A stretch of 64,000 nucleotides of DNA, taken from the NCBI GenBank assembly GCA_022478985.1, contig JAKSZP010015883.1, forward strand, positions 120,634 through 184,633, written 5' to 3'. The notes beneath the pieces are model-generated. The model searched no databases, had not been told where the DNA came from, and saw nothing but the letters and a program-made list of their open reading frames with translations. Below are positions 22,690 through 34,144 of this stretch, one piece after another. The position numbers and the translations under genes were made by a program. This DNA comes from Massospora cicadina (lineage: Eukaryota; Entomophthoromycota; Entomophthoromycetes; Entomophthorales; Entomophthoraceae). How positions within the stretch are numbered: the first letter of the stretch is position 1; the number at the start of each line of letters is the position of its first letter.

Positions 22690-23770
22690 TGGCTGCCTTA
22701 CCTTTGGCCCTCTGAATGCGTATCTGCTATCCTAGAAGCTCACTCCACCTTAGGGAATGGAGGGGCCAAGAAATCTTAAGAGTGGATTAAAAATTGGTAA
22801 AATTGGGATGGTATGATGGAGTCTTTTGTTGACATCTAGGAAGCTTGCCTTACATGTAACAAGCAATCTGGCTACAAGACTAGATACCAGTATCAACCCA
22901 CTCTCCCCCAACAATCGTTCCACACAATCTGTTTGGATGTAGTAGGTCCCCTTCCTCAGTCTACTAGTGGGAAAAAGTTTATCCTAGTAGCTATTGATCA
23001 TTTCACTAAGTGGGTAGAAGCGGTGGCTCTTCCAGCTCAAACGGCCAAGGCCACACCACATTTTTACACCAATACATTTTCTCTCATGATGGGTGCCCCC
23101 AAGTCTTACTCTGCAATAATGGCAAGAACTTTATCTCTAGAGTAGTCAAAATTCTGGCAACATCCATGGGGGCCCAACAATTTTTCTCAGCTCCTTATAA
23201 TCGCTCTACCAATGGAACTGTGGAGAGAGCAAATGGAACCTTGGTTACCATTCTTTGCAAACTGTCCTCATATGATCCTCTTCACTGGGATCAATATCTA
23301 CCTAGTGCTCTTATGGCATACCGTATTAGCTATCACCAGATTTAGAAAATGTCTCCATTCCATGTCTTGTATGAGCGGGAACCAGGCATACCTGCCCTCT
23401 TAGCTAAGAATGCATTCTATTCTAGAGTTGAGGAACCAGAGGAAGTTATGAGAAGATTGGCTCAGCGCATAATTCAACTCCAATCTGAAGCTATGACCAA
23501 TTTAGCCAAAACAGTAACAAAAGAAGCGCAGGCTGAAAATGAATCCCAAACCCCTTACCCGCTTTCCAAGTTTCTGACATGGTGTTGTACTACCATAAAC
23601 GCATCACCCCTAGAAGCGGTAAACTTGGATCAATTTGGGAGAGTCCTTTTACCATCATCTACAAGATAGGAAATAAGTACTCTATCAATAATCTAGCTAC
23701 TGGTATCACTATTAATCTTGTACATGACCAATCCCTCTGGCCCTACTCGCCTCCTAACATTCTTGAGGGG
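22690..23770 (+). pseudogene. G1 integrase
   Basis: An HHCC-like head (22690-22870) keeps CLTCNKQSG, but its second His is Asn (LGNGG). The core has CLDVVGPLP (22930, first catalytic Asp), VLLCNNGKNFIS (23100, second Asp changed to Asn) and STNGTVERANGTLV (23200, Glu present). A frameshift near 23090 and a stop at 23343 follow. The C-terminal part reads GSIWESPFTIIYKIGNKYSI, a normal GPY/F-type end, and no chromodomain is seen. It ends nearly at the polypurine tract. Integration would fail with the missing Asp. Confidence 0.85.
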
Positions 23771-23774
23771 GTGA
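23763..23774 (+). promoter_or_regulatory. Polypurine tract of G1
   Basis: TTGAGGGGGTGA directly precedes the TGTCGGACATTT start of the 3' LTR. It would prime second-strand synthesis. Confidence 0.7.
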
Positions 23775-24526
23775 TGTCGGACATTTACCTTCTTGGCTCA
23801 AAAATAAGAATGTTTTAGGTCAAGTTCCACCAAAAAAGGAAATGTCAGCCATTTGTGATTCCCTGATGCCATTACAAGCAATTCCAGTAAAAATGTAGAT
23901 GAGAATGGCCAAAAGACCCTGGCAATTCTCGGTGGAACCCCGTAAAAAAGGTAACACCAGTTTGAAACCTGCATGGACACTTTTAGTAAAATATAACAAT
24001 TGGATTTTGCTGATCACACAATGGAATTTGGGGAAACCAGTGGAAGGTACTCCCCCAACCAGCACCAAGTCCTTTACAACACCTGCACGGGGGCCAAACC
24101 CTTTTATAGGCGTGGTGGCAGGCCCCTGAGGTGAGAAAAATTTCTTGAGTGTTGATTGAGTGAGTTACATTAAACCCTGCCGCATGGGTATATTCTGCCT
24201 CAAACTCCAACGTCCGTTTACCAAAATATTAACTAACTTCCCTCATGATATGATAAGATTGACACCCATATTTTCTAATTTGGAATGCATTGCAGCTATT
24301 CCAAAACTATCCTCAAACCTTTTTGACCCCCAAAATCAGTATAAGTACAAATCATCTAATAAAGGAAAAGGATAGCCTCTTGTTTTTACCCCCCCCCCCC
24401 CCCACGCTCATATTAAATTATTACAAAAATCTATTTTTATAAATTGTATAAATTTTATTTTATTAAATCTTTTGTGGGATCCAGTGGCGTAGAACAAAGC
24501 GAGCGTAACCCAGCTGGATTCCTACA
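23775..24526 (+). repeat. G1 3' LTR
   Basis: It starts TGTCGGACATTTACC and ends TCCTACA, 752 bp. It contains CTTTTATAGG at 24101 and a run of 15 C at 24389-24403 where the 5' LTR has five. AATGG follows as the target duplication. Confidence 0.92.
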
Positions 24527-24531
24527 AATGG

Positions 24532-25218
24532 GTCAGATGTTACCATTGGTCTATTATAAGGATATGGAAGCTTCACTGAGTAGATAGAAATAACTTCATC
24601 AACTTGATATACAATGATGACATTGTCCCAATTTGATGCCAACTAATTGGTCAGAAGTGATGAGAAATGCTAACCAAAATCCTAGAAAATCAGTAAATTC
24701 TGCTGAGGATCAAGAATGTGAGAACCATACAGCTGAAATCACAAATAATAATTGACATAGGATTGACATTAGAGAGACCAGAGCTGCTTTATGGGGAAGT
24801 TGGAAGCCCCTGGAAGAAGTCCAGAGTAGAGCCTTAGGTGGCTCCTGGAATAATTATGCTGGGTCATGGAGAAATTTGAGTTCTCCTTGCGAATTTAAGT
24901 GAAAAACTGCTGAAGATAGAGAAGAATCAGATCGTCACGTTTGTTCACCTAATCCTGATGGCTGAAACGAGGAAACTCCACGATTTTGGGACCCTCTTTG
25001 AAATGGGATTAATGGTCAGGGAGTAGAGAGTATCAATCTATTGGTCAATCAAGAGCAACTCGCTGATCTGATGGATGGACAGCAGGAGGAGGTTCTCACA
25101 TTATTTAACAAGTATTGGGAAGTATTTGCCCAGGGTGATTACAATTTGGTATGCACAAGAGATGTGATCCACAAGTTCAATACCAGGAAAAATTTAAATT
25201 GGAATCAGACTGATTCAG
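24532..25218 (+). pseudogene. G3 pol, segment between protease and RT
   Basis: The G3 reading resumes after G1. The piece 25041-25259 has VNQEQLADLMDGQQEEVLTLFNKYWEVFAQGDYNL, the usual 'x-x-LL-x-x-Y-x-x-VFA' approach to a gypsy RT. Stops are frequent upstream. It is cut by HL2; an imperfect duplication of about 27 bp (around 25190-25218 and 27117-27147, both with GACTGATTCA) marks the site. Confidence 0.65.
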
Positions 25219-27116
25219 ATTTTCTCCACTTGACATCACTTTTGAGCAAGTTTGATTAAAAGTAACCATTAATTTTCCGTCACCACCTATACCACATCAG
25301 TTTTCCGTTTATGTCTGCGGATCCACCACCTGCTGCCCCAGTGTGGGGCAGCAGTTCTCCACCTGATAGTGTTTACCACTTAGCAGGAAAATGCATGCAA
25401 ACTGGCTCATCCAGCCCACCAAAGCATCAGGCTGATTTGTCCTGCAAGGGCCTTATTACTACACCTAGCATGAGTCCACCCAACATGCCCCCACCTCCTA
25501 GTCCTACCCTGATCCAATATTCGCTTTTGCCTCTGCATAGAGTATGGATGTCTCATCCCATATGCTGACAAAGTGATAATTGAGCTGGCAACGGCCACCT
25601 TTGCACCTGCTGGGTTTATCGACTTCTGCCCTTACAAGGGCTATTTTGATATAGGCTTTCCCACCAAAGAGGGCACGGCTACTGCAGCTGCTTCACCCTT
25701 AATATATAAAAACACACCCATAACCACCACCCGTACATGGCTCCCCAGTGATACCACATCTGTGGTGACCTTTTCCAACCTTTCCTCACACCTCCCACTA
25801 CACACACTCTATGAAGAATTGATGACAGGGCTGTCCAAATATGGCACAGACCCCATCCTCCACTTCCTTGCCCTGAGTGGTGCTGAGCGACTAGTGGCAC
25901 CTCAGGCAGTAGTCACCATTACCCCCACTAATTATACATAGTCCAGAACATCCCACCATGTGCCTATATTCCATCCACACCGGATCATTTTTTTTTTGGG
26001 CTTACATCAACAATGGCCGCACGGTTTGCCTCTCTGCCATGAGTTGGACCATTCCAAAAAGGCCTTTCACCACAGTTCAAAAATGTGAAAACTGCCAAGC
26101 TCACCAGTGAGGCCACATAAACAGCATTCAAGTGAGGATTTTGGCTGCCCCACCCCCTCCAGCTGAACGCTCAAAAAATCCACAAACCTTTGCAACCAAA
26201 GTGCAAACTGGCCAAATTTCCCACATCTACCCAATTGGGAGCAGGTTTGGACTCAAATTCAAACCAAACAATTTCCTGCCCCAAAACTTACTCAACACAT
26301 CAATGTCTCTCTGACTCAATCACACTCAACCAAAATCCCTGGGATTTATTGGATGAAATAAACGAATCTGGGAAATTGTACCACCTCCAGACTTTTCAAT
26401 TAATTTGGAACTGTATCTACCTTCAGAATTTAATGCCCCATTCCCACCCAAGGATTACTTCCCCAAACCCACTGATACCCCTTTCTTAAGTGACCATCAG
26501 CTTGCTGAGGCCGTGGTGGCCTCACCCAATAGTTGCCATCTCCGCAATGCCATGTCACTTTCTGTCATGGAATTAAAGAAAGGATTCACGTCACCCGTTT
26601 CCCTCTCAACTTCCCTGAGGTTGCAAAAGTGGAAATTGATAGATTAACGGAAACTGCCACCTCTGCTGTCAAGCATGTTGTGGCACTGGAAGATTTTTTT
26701 CCCCACCACTCATATATCAGAGCTAGTATCATGAAATTCGCCCAGCTTCCCAATGCATGCATATAAGCTGAATATCATGTTGCTATACTCCAGGAGGCTT
26801 TGCTTCAGGACCAAATTGTTAATAATGAGTTTTATAATTATCTTTTTCACCTCAACCTTCATCCTGTGGATGCCCCAGCCCCCTTGCTCTCAGCTTTATC
26901 CGCCTATTCAATGGTGAAGATGATCCTGATAATCCACCTGATCCCCCTCCCCCTCTGCCATGGTGGGATAAGCGGCTCACCACTGCTACACCTGGTAGGT
27001 TAATTTCTTTTTGCTTTGGTGCCTCAATGCTTTTTAAAAAACATTTGGTTCATGTTTTCAGTTTGCTTGTTTGGTTTTTGTTTTGGTAATATCTGACGCC
27101 TGGTTGGCTTACCTCA
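25219..27116 (+). mobile_element. HL2, near full-length half-LINE inserted in G3 RT
   Basis: About 1.9 kb. An AT-rich leader of about 92 bases is followed by an ORF1-like gene from 25311 and a 3' end reading CGCCTGGTTGGCTTACCTC then AAATAAATTC. No endonuclease or RT reading exists in any frame. The flanks share a decayed duplication with GACTGATTCA. Confidence 0.82.
25311..26990 (+). pseudogene. HL2 ORF1-like protein
   Basis: The ATG at 25311 opens the family start (MSADPPPAAPVWGSS). A shift near 25545 leads to 25573-25941, with IIELATATFAPAGFIDFCPYKGYFDIGFP. This is a strand with an RNP1-like K-G-Y-F-x-I-x-F, then an Ala-rich helix and LPSDTTSVVTFSNLSSHLP. A knuckle remnant (CHELDHSKKAF) sits near 26035. 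The family-specific C-terminal domain begins with SDHQLAEAVVASPNSCHLRNAM (26490). The end is Pro-rich (DPPDPPPPL near 26940). Frameshifts and stops make it dead. Confidence 0.7.
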
Positions 27117-27147
27117 AATAAATTCAAATGAGGATGAGACTGATTCA

Positions 27148-27730
27148 ATGGTCAAAGTCGGCCAAAATGGTATTAAAGAAAAAAATCAGCAAACTAATGA
27201 AGCATAAGCTTCTAGTTCCATCTCAAGTCCCCGGGCAAGTCCGATTCTTATTGTGAAGAAGAAGGATGGCATTAATTGGGTGGTGATCAATTATTGGAAG
27301 CTGAACAATATTACAAAGAGGGATTAAAACCCACTACCAAGAATGGACGAAACACTAGATTGATTGGGAGAAGAGAATTATTTCTTCATAAAGAATCTAA
27401 TATAAGGATATTGGCAAATTGATTTGTAAAAAGAAGACCAAGAGAAATGTGTGACTATCACTGCACATGGGCTTTATCAACCGACAAGGATGTCCCAGGG
27501 TCTATGCAATGCGCCTGCAACATTCCAGAGGGCCATGGACGTTATACTAAATGACTTGAAGTAGTCATGCGTCCTGGTGTACTTGAACGATATAAATGTG
27601 TTCAGTAGGACGTTTACTGACCATTTGCACCACTTGGAGGAAGTGTTTAAGAGACTATCTGTGGCCAACCTGAATTTTAAAACCGAAGTAGTGTCACTTC
27701 TTTAAGAAAAAGTTGGAATATCTGGAATTC
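27148..27730 (+). pseudogene. G3 reverse transcriptase
   Basis: RT strands are readable in one frame with stops: ASPILIVKKKDGINWVV, DEENYFF-like GEENYFFIKN, GYWQIDL, KCVTITAHGLYQPTRMSQGLCNAPATFQRAMD and VLVYLNDINVFSRTF. The catalytic YLDD is YLND, so the first Asp is Asn. A TGA or TAA interrupts about every 30 codons. The gene continues from the part before HL2. Its function would be copying of G3 RNA. Confidence 0.82.
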
Positions 27731-28019
27731 ATGATCAACTCTAGTGGATTGCAGCTGCAAGCCCAGAAGATTATAGCCATAGAATGGATGGTTGTGTCAA
27801 AGAGTGTTGAGATATCCAATTGTTCCCTAGTGTGGTCAAGTAGTATAAAAGATTAATTTGGGATTTTGCAAGAATTTCTGAGCCCCTCCTCCATTTGTTG
27901 GGGGATCCAAAAAGGATTCATTTGGAATGAAGAAGCCTAGGAATCCTTCAATGAGTTACGCCAGTACTTACTAGACTCTCCAATTTTGAAATCACTGAAT
28001 TTCAATTGAGAATTTAGAT

Positions 28020-28480
28020 GTACAACCAAAATTTAATTGACAGAAATCAGAGTCATATTGAGCCAAGCAGATGAACTTGGGAGCAAACATCTGGTGGCAC
28101 ATGTGAGCCAGACACTCTCAGCCGCTGAGAGAAATTACATTGTAACTGAGCATGAATGCCTTGCGGTCATACACGCCTGTAAACAGTTTCAGGTGTATAT
28201 TCATGGAACGCACTTCAAAGTGGTGAAGGACCACTCCTCATTGTGTTGACTGCATAATTTATGAGAACTGGAAGGACAACTGGCCCAATGGGCACTAAAT
28301 TTACAGATTTACAATTATGAGATAGTCCACTGAGTTTGGGCTTCTCATCAGAATGTGGATGGCTTATCGCAGTTACCAATGGTCCAGATGGTATACCTAC
28401 AGGCAGATGAGCTAATTCAGAGAATGGTCGATGGAGTAATTGGGAATGAGCCCTGAGAAATCCAAGGTTCACTTTGAAAA
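28020..28480 (+). pseudogene. G3 RNase H
   Basis: HVSQTLSAAERNYIVTEHECLAVIHACKQF and VYIHGTHFKVVKDHSSLC (28100-28249) are the standard second half of a gypsy RNase H. The TDAS strand upstream is lost in the stops near 28020. The text after 28250 (LAQWALNLQIYNYEIVH, then NVDGLSQLPM) matches the end of the domain. Confidence 0.78.
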
Positions 28481-28499
28481 ATGAAGGAAAGCACAGAGA

Positions 28500-29600
28500 C
28501 CATGGATGGATAAACTTTCAAGATGATTAATGGGAAGCAATTACTATCACAAAGCTTTTGGAATTAATGGCTATTGTTCAAGATGCTCATAAGGTTGTTG
28601 GGTATGGAGGCCTGAGAAAAATGACTGATCATATTTGCCAGTACTACTACTTGGAGTCTTTCAGTTACGATGTCATAAAATATCTAGCTTGCTGTGTGGA
28701 GTGCCAGTTGCACAAGTCACATAAGAATATGACTGGAGACCAACTGGTCCACCCTGGATTTGCTTGGCATACAGTGTCCATCAACATGATAGGACTGAGA
28801 TAATGAGCACAAGGGGGGAGTCAAGTACATCATAGTTGTGATTAACCATATGATGCGATGGATTGAAACAAAGGCCCTGGTGAAAGTAGATGCTACCAGA
28901 ACTGCGAAGTTCATAATAGATCAAATAGTATAATGATATGGATGACCGCAGATCCTGCTGAGCAACAATGGGACGAATTTCATGTCTCTTGTGATCCCAC
29001 AATTAAATGAAATAATGGGGATCTGGGGAATCATGTCTGTACTCTACCAGATGGAGATTAATGGACTGGTAGAACGAGTCAATGGGATGGTGGCTGAGAC
29101 GCTAAGGAAGCTGGTCACAGGAAGACTTCTGCTTGGGGAACATGTCTGAGTTTGGTGACATTTGCCAACAATATCAGTCATCATACAGCAATGGAAAATG
29201 CCATTCGAGTTGCTATATGGAAGGAAGGCTGCATTGCAGCCAAATTTATATTCTGTGATGGAACTAACATTAGGGATTAGTGCCAAACAGTACCTGAACC
29301 AAATGACGAATATTATGAGTTAAGAATGAAATATCAAGCATTTGATACAACTTTGAAGAAAAGGATATGAGCAAAAACAACAGATAATAAGAACTGACCA
29401 GACTTATCAGAATACTAATTAGGCGAAAGAGTTAAATATTGTGATATGCATGGTTTGGGAGAAGAAACAAGTTGAATGCATTGTGGTCAGGTCCATTCAA
29501 GCTTTTTACCAAGATGGCGATGGACGCCTACTCCATCAAGAACATCTTGGATGGAAGGAAAGTAAATTGAGTCCATGATAATTTTTTTAAAGCAATAGAT
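28500..29600 (+). pseudogene. G3 integrase
   Basis: The frame 28558-28803 holds an HHCC-like head: AHKVVGYGGLRKMTDHI (second His is Tyr) and CCVECQLHKSHKN. It is followed by HTVSINMIGL, where the first catalytic Asp is Asn. Further on, YIIVVINHMMRWIETKAL (28826), ILLSNNGTNFMSL (second Asp is Asn, 28957) and QMEINGLVERVNGMVAETL (Glu kept, 29048) can be read. The C-terminal piece near 29450 has LWSGPFKLFTKMAMDAYSIKNILDG. Two of three catalytic acids are lost. Confidence 0.8.
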
Positions 29601-31672
29601 TGATGAAAAAAATAATGAAAAAGAGTTCCCAAAGGAACTCTGAACCATTAAGTTGGTTATGTCCTAATGATTTGGTTAAGTTCAGAAAAAGGACCGCTGA
29701 ACCAAACTAGATGGTTATGTCTTAAAAAAGTAAGAACTCTAAACCATAGAAAACTTGTAAGTCTAAGTATACCTAGGAACCAGTTTGTGGGAATAAAATA
29801 AAAAGATGGACTGCTGAACCAAAAAGGTCAAGTCCCAAGGAAAAAAAAGAAAAAAATAAAAGATTGATAAAAATATTGGAAAAGATATTATTAAAAAGCA
29901 CATAGAAAAACCAATATATTTTTGTAGTTTTTATTTTTTATTGATTATCCTCAATTTGGGGATGATTCCGCCTGTCACCTGTTAGGAGAGGGAGGATGGA
30001 TCACAGTAGGAGTAAAAATACTGTAAAATCAATGTGAGATCAAATGCTAGCAAGGGCTAGACCTACATAAAACCAAGTTCATTGAGAAGATGCTGATCCC
30101 TATGAGAAAGTAACTAGGGGAAGAGAAATGGAAATGTTGGAAGATGCTAAATGCAATACCCTGGAGCGGGGAGGGAAGCAACAGTACAAGAAGAGGAAGT
30201 TGGCAAATAACTCCAAGTAATCCTGATATGGCACCAGAGCCAGATAATTGGTCTTGAGTGCTTACTGTCAGGCTTTTTCAAGAGCACTGGACATATGAGC
30301 TGGCATTGAGCAAGGGATACTAGTCAGAGGTTGCCAAATCATGCCCCTATTAAAGACATCAGTGGAAGATACTGATGGAATGTGCCAGAAACAAGATAGT
30401 CATGCAAGGAGTGAAGGGAATCCTATAGATGATGACAATGAGCTTCTCAGAAGCTGAAGAATAATGAGCAATGAAATCCAGGAGAGGCTGGTAGCTTCAT
30501 GTCCCAACTTTAAAGAACTTAGCTTGTAAAGCAAAGAGCATAGGCTGCAACATCTCGATCTAGGATGTTTTCAAGATTGGAAGAGTTCAGAGCTATGGAA
30601 AAAGCCTCAGTTACCTGGGCTTTTATTTCTGAATAGGGGAGTTCGAAGTGTATGCTGTTTCTGATGGCTTGTTTGGTGGCCAAAACAGCTGGCTTGTAAT
30701 ATTGACTGAGTCAGAAGAGGAACTCCAGAAGCAAGTATATCTGGTGAGGAGCTAATTATCAAGAGTGGAGGGCATTGCTTCAGGAGGTTTGATGATGATG
30801 TTAGGAGAATTTGCAAATGGAGTTAAACCCAGGAGAGTTTTTAAATCTAACTCAGGAATTACTAACAGAGGAAGGATTGGTCATGAGTCATTCAAGACAA
30901 TTGCTAACCTGGTTCATCAGGGTTGGTTAACATTTCTGGTAATTCCATAGAAGGACTGGCTATGGGTACTTGACTGGGATTATGAGTCCTGGAAGGACTG
31001 TAGAAGAGGTTCCAGAACGTAGATCAACTCATCAGCTGGAAGAGCCGAAGGTCTTTATCAGAAAAGCTATTAAGCAGCTGTTGGTACTGAGACTTAGAAT
31101 CTGACATATGAGCTGAATGAGAGGGTGATGGCAGACTTATATGATAGTCAACATTATGCACTCTGAAATAAATAAAAGTCTAATTCTGGAGAAATTAATC
31201 TCAAAATTAATTGGATTACTCTCCAGAGAAGAGTTAATGATGCTATGAGTCAAGAGATTACTATGAGAAAATAACAAGGGCAAATATAAATGAGCATCTC
31301 TAATTCGGCCATGAAACAAAAATTGATGGAAAGAATCCCCTGTCAAGTATAAGGAGAAAATCAGTAATATGAGGACGCTGGACCCAGAATCCTGAATAGG
31401 ACAGCAGGTCATATGCCCTGACGGGGGAAACATGGATCACAGGATTAATATTGTCATGATTAAATCAATCATCCCATCACAACAGAAGGTCATGGGAACT
31501 GCACTCTGAGTAGGCAGTAGCAAGGAGGAAGAGGTTGAGAGCTGCACGCCAAAGGTCGTCCCAACCAGCGTTAAGTACAGATTGATTGTACTCTGCTTAA
31601 ACAAATGAAGTATTTTCTTGAGTGCCCAAAGTGGTGTTCTCCAGCCCCAATACTTTTCTTACTGAAAATCTA
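29601..31672 (+). other. Long 3' interval of G3 between integrase and polypurine tract
   Basis: Two kilobases lie between the integrase end and the 3' LTR, far more than in G1, which has almost none. From 29636 a short phrase near GGACYGCTGAACCA recurs at about 29693, 29733 and 29808. From about 30080 to 30540 a plus-strand frame is coding-like (for example EMEMLEDAKCNTLERGGKQQ and SNEIQERLVASCPNFKEL) but broken. No motif was recognised. It may be the relic of an extra ORF or an unrecognised insertion. Confidence 0.4.
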
Positions 31673-31688
31673 GGCAAGAGGGGGATGT
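31673..31688 (+). promoter_or_regulatory. Polypurine tract of G3
   Basis: GGCAAGAGGGGGATG lies immediately before TGTTGGGATTTTT of the 3' LTR. Confidence 0.65.
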
Positions 31689-32867
31689 GTTGGGATTTTT
31701 GCCCATATTCCCAGCTGATTAGAATACCCATGTTGCTAAAGAATAATTCCCTATAGCAAAGTGAATTGGATATCAGTTTGACCTTAATTTTGAGTAACAA
31801 CGTTCAGGGGATTTAGGTTATTCGCCTGGGTTAGACCCATTTGGGATCAATCAGGATTAATGCTTAAGATCTCGTTAGACAAAGTCTCTGAAGAAATAGG
31901 GTCATCCAATAGTTGGTTAACTATCAGATGTACCAATTGGGATTATTTGGTTTTCATCACTAACCAATTAATCATTTTAGGATCAAGTTGCGAGGCGAGT
32001 GATGCTTCCTGCAATTAGTAAATTGATCAGTTGGTTCATGACCTTCCTTAATGGGTAACAAGTACCATTACAAAGGCAGGTCGCTTGCCAAAAATGGATG
32101 GCTTGCTGGGATTGAGAGGAAAATGTTAGGGACACGTTTTCTGGCTCTTTCCATTTTAGGTCTCAAGGATGTCCAATGATGGAATCCTATCCAGGATGGG
32201 GAAGACCATTGCTGATAAGACGAGGATGGGTGATTCAATGGCAATGGCTGCCATTTCATCAAGGAGATGCCAACCAAGGGTTGGGCGCCGAATTCCCACT
32301 ATATTTTAGTACTAGTGAGGCCAATACAAAAGTGGGAGCCGCAACGCATCCCAAATTACCACTATAAATTACCCTAAAAATTCACTTGTTATAAAATAAA
32401 TTGCCTGAGTATTATCATAATATCTTTACCAGAATCCATTTCAAGTTGGATTTTTTCTCAAGGAAATCAATGCTGTATGCTTTGCTCAGGAGACTCTTTA
32501 GGACAAAGAGTAAGGATCTGAGCAGAGATCCAGAGAAGAGAAGCTGAACTGAATTAGGTATTGCTGTAAACTGTGTGTCACCAGAGAGAAGCCATAAATG
32601 AGGATCTGAGCATGGATTGAGTTAGGTGGTACCAGAGAATGAATCCCTTTTAAAGACATCCTAAGTATTTCTAGAGGAAATACTGGTCAAGCGTTAGACC
32701 CAATACTAGTACTTTATTCAACTATGGATAATATTCTCCATACTAATATCAAGCAAGTACATCTTAATATCAGACAACATGGATAATTGAACAATAACAA
32801 ACCTGTGAAGTTTATTAATTAAGGGGTTATCAGCTGAGAATAATCAAGGATCCTATAAAATTTAACA
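31689..32867 (+). repeat. G3 3' LTR
   Basis: It aligns with the 5' LTR and the solo LTR, starts TGTTGGGATTTTT and ends ATTTAACA. It holds the uninterrupted version of the LINE-B target site (AAAGAGTAAGGATCTGA near 32505). CCACC follows at 32868-32872. It contains an extra 52-bp insertion at 32304-32355. Confidence 0.92.
32304..32355 (-). mobile_element. 52-bp micro-insertion in the G3 3' LTR
   Basis: It is absent at the matching point of the 5' LTR (near 3765). It is flanked by TTCCCACTATA (32293-32303) and TTACCACTATA (32356-32366). On the minus strand it ends CTCACTAGTACTAAAA, the same 3' end as the insertions at 10562 and 37021. Confidence 0.7.
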
Positions 32868-32872
32868 CCACC

Positions 32873-33749
32873 CCACACCTAATCAGGAAGTGGCTTAGAC
32901 TTCTGTTCGTCCCAAAGCTTTCTCCCATTCATTAGCCAAAACTAATCTTACTCTGATGTTCAGATTCTATATAACTAAAATCCATGGGCCTTATTGGCTA
33001 AGGTTTCATAATTAGGCAATCTCATTGAACCATCCAAGTTCACCCTTGAACAATTGTTAAAAACTGATTATGATGACCGTTCCCCCTTCAGTTATATATC
33101 CCACAAATAAATTCTGCACCATTCTTCTCTGACTATCAGCTTGTTATTGAAGTGGCTGCTTACTCTAATTGTCATCCTCGCTGCAAAACTGTAGCAAAGT
33201 CTGTGGTGATGCTTGACGCAGGTGTTCCCCCTCCTGTTATCTCAGAAACCCTTCTGCTTCATATAAGCTAGTCCTCCTCAAGTTCTATATTGATTTCCAC
33301 AAATCAGTACAAAACGTTGTGGCAGTGGCGAAGAACCCAAAAGCTGAAAAAAACCCACACTAACATTGCAACCTTCAACAAGCTTCCCAATGCACGTCTC
33401 CAGGCAAAGTAAGATAATGTCATTTCTATTACTGTCTTTGCTGCAATGCATGGTGTGGAGCCTGTCCCGCCCTGGGCAATAATGAACCCCATACCGCTGA
33501 TGCCCTCACCCCATTGCTGTATTCCTGGGCCTCCACCTTGCTGCACTCCAATGAAGCTTAAGAAGTGCTCCTGATCCCCCTCCCCTCCACCATGGTTGGC
33601 TAGCAGTTTGCTGTTGCCAACCTGGTAGGTTATATTTTATCATTTGGTTCAGCGCTGTTTTACTCATTTGAGCGTTTTGGCCAGTTTACTTTTATTATTT
33701 TTCCTTTTGGTGCCGTTCATCCCATGGTAATCATACCTTGAATAAACAA
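32873..33749 (+). mobile_element. HL1, 3' part
   Basis: The half-LINE resumes after G3. It carries the decayed C-terminal domain (FFSDYQLVIEVAAYSNCHPRCKTVAKSV near 33130) and a Pro-rich end near 33560. Its 3' module is decayed: GTTCATCCCATGGTAATC then ATACCTTGAATAAACAA. The duplication TACATATTCTAGAAAAAGAC follows. Confidence 0.82.
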
Positions 33750-33769
33750 TACATATTCTAGAAAAAGAC

Positions 33770-34034
33770 TGATTTAAGGATAAGAACCGTTACATAGCAA
33801 TTCTGTAATGGTAGGGAGGCTCAAAAAATGGGACAGATATTGAAAAAGGGTTGACAACTTGGATACTTGTGCTTATTATAATTATAAACAGATAACAAAA
33901 ATGGGAATAATGTTTATCTTATGTTGAGTCATCATTTTAACAACAACTAATCGCTTAATCTTCTTGAGCCCTACATATATGGACATCCAGAGCACTCACT
34001 TATAAGGCTTCACCCCTGACCATGTAATCAATCT
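33770..34034 (+). other. Gene-free spacer
   Basis: AT-rich sequence between HL1 and LINE-A2. It may be the continuation of the G6 LTR on the minus strand (a TATA-like CTTATAAGTG is at 33999 on that strand). I see no coding content. Confidence 0.4.
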
Positions 34035-34144
34035 AATAAAATGCCATGTAAACTTTTCTTTCTCGTTGCAAACACTTTTGCAACCCATTCAATTCAAGAC
34101 TAAATCTAGTCTGATAATCTCATAGAGGGGATTAGTCTGCGCCC

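Larger units (their letters stand above)
16909..24526 (+). mobile_element. G1, complete Ty3/gypsy-like LTR element inserted in G3
   Basis: The LTRs are 16909-17948 and 23775-24526. A 5-bp duplication (ATTGG / AATGG) borders the element, a primer site follows the first LTR, and a polypurine tract precedes the second. The internal order is gag, protease, RT, RNase H, integrase. Two later insertions are present: a SINE in the 5' LTR and a solo LTR of the G3 family in pol. The proteins are broken but all domains are recognisable. Confidence 0.92.
3149..32867 (+). mobile_element. G3, Ty3/gypsy-like LTR element, complete but heavily interrupted
   Basis: Two LTRs of about 1.12 kb once insertions are removed (3149-14864 and 31689-32867) both begin TGTTGGGATTTTT. 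They flank gag, protease, RT, RNase H and integrase relics in that order. The 5-bp duplication CCACC borders the whole element inside HL1. Secondary insertions are LINE-B with LINE-A1 in the 5' LTR, G1 between protease and RT, and HL2 inside RT. All genes carry many stops. The integrase-after-RNase H order makes it Ty3/gypsy type. Confidence 0.88.

Noticed and set aside
24389..24403. Run of 15 C in the G1 3' LTR as a regulatory or G-quadruplex signal
   Set aside because: The 5' LTR has five C at this point, so it is best explained as homopolymer slippage or an assembly length error.
17951..24526. G1 as an active element
   Set aside because: Protease Asp is Gly, the second integrase Asp is Asn, pol is split by a solo LTR, and stops and frameshifts occur in every pol domain.
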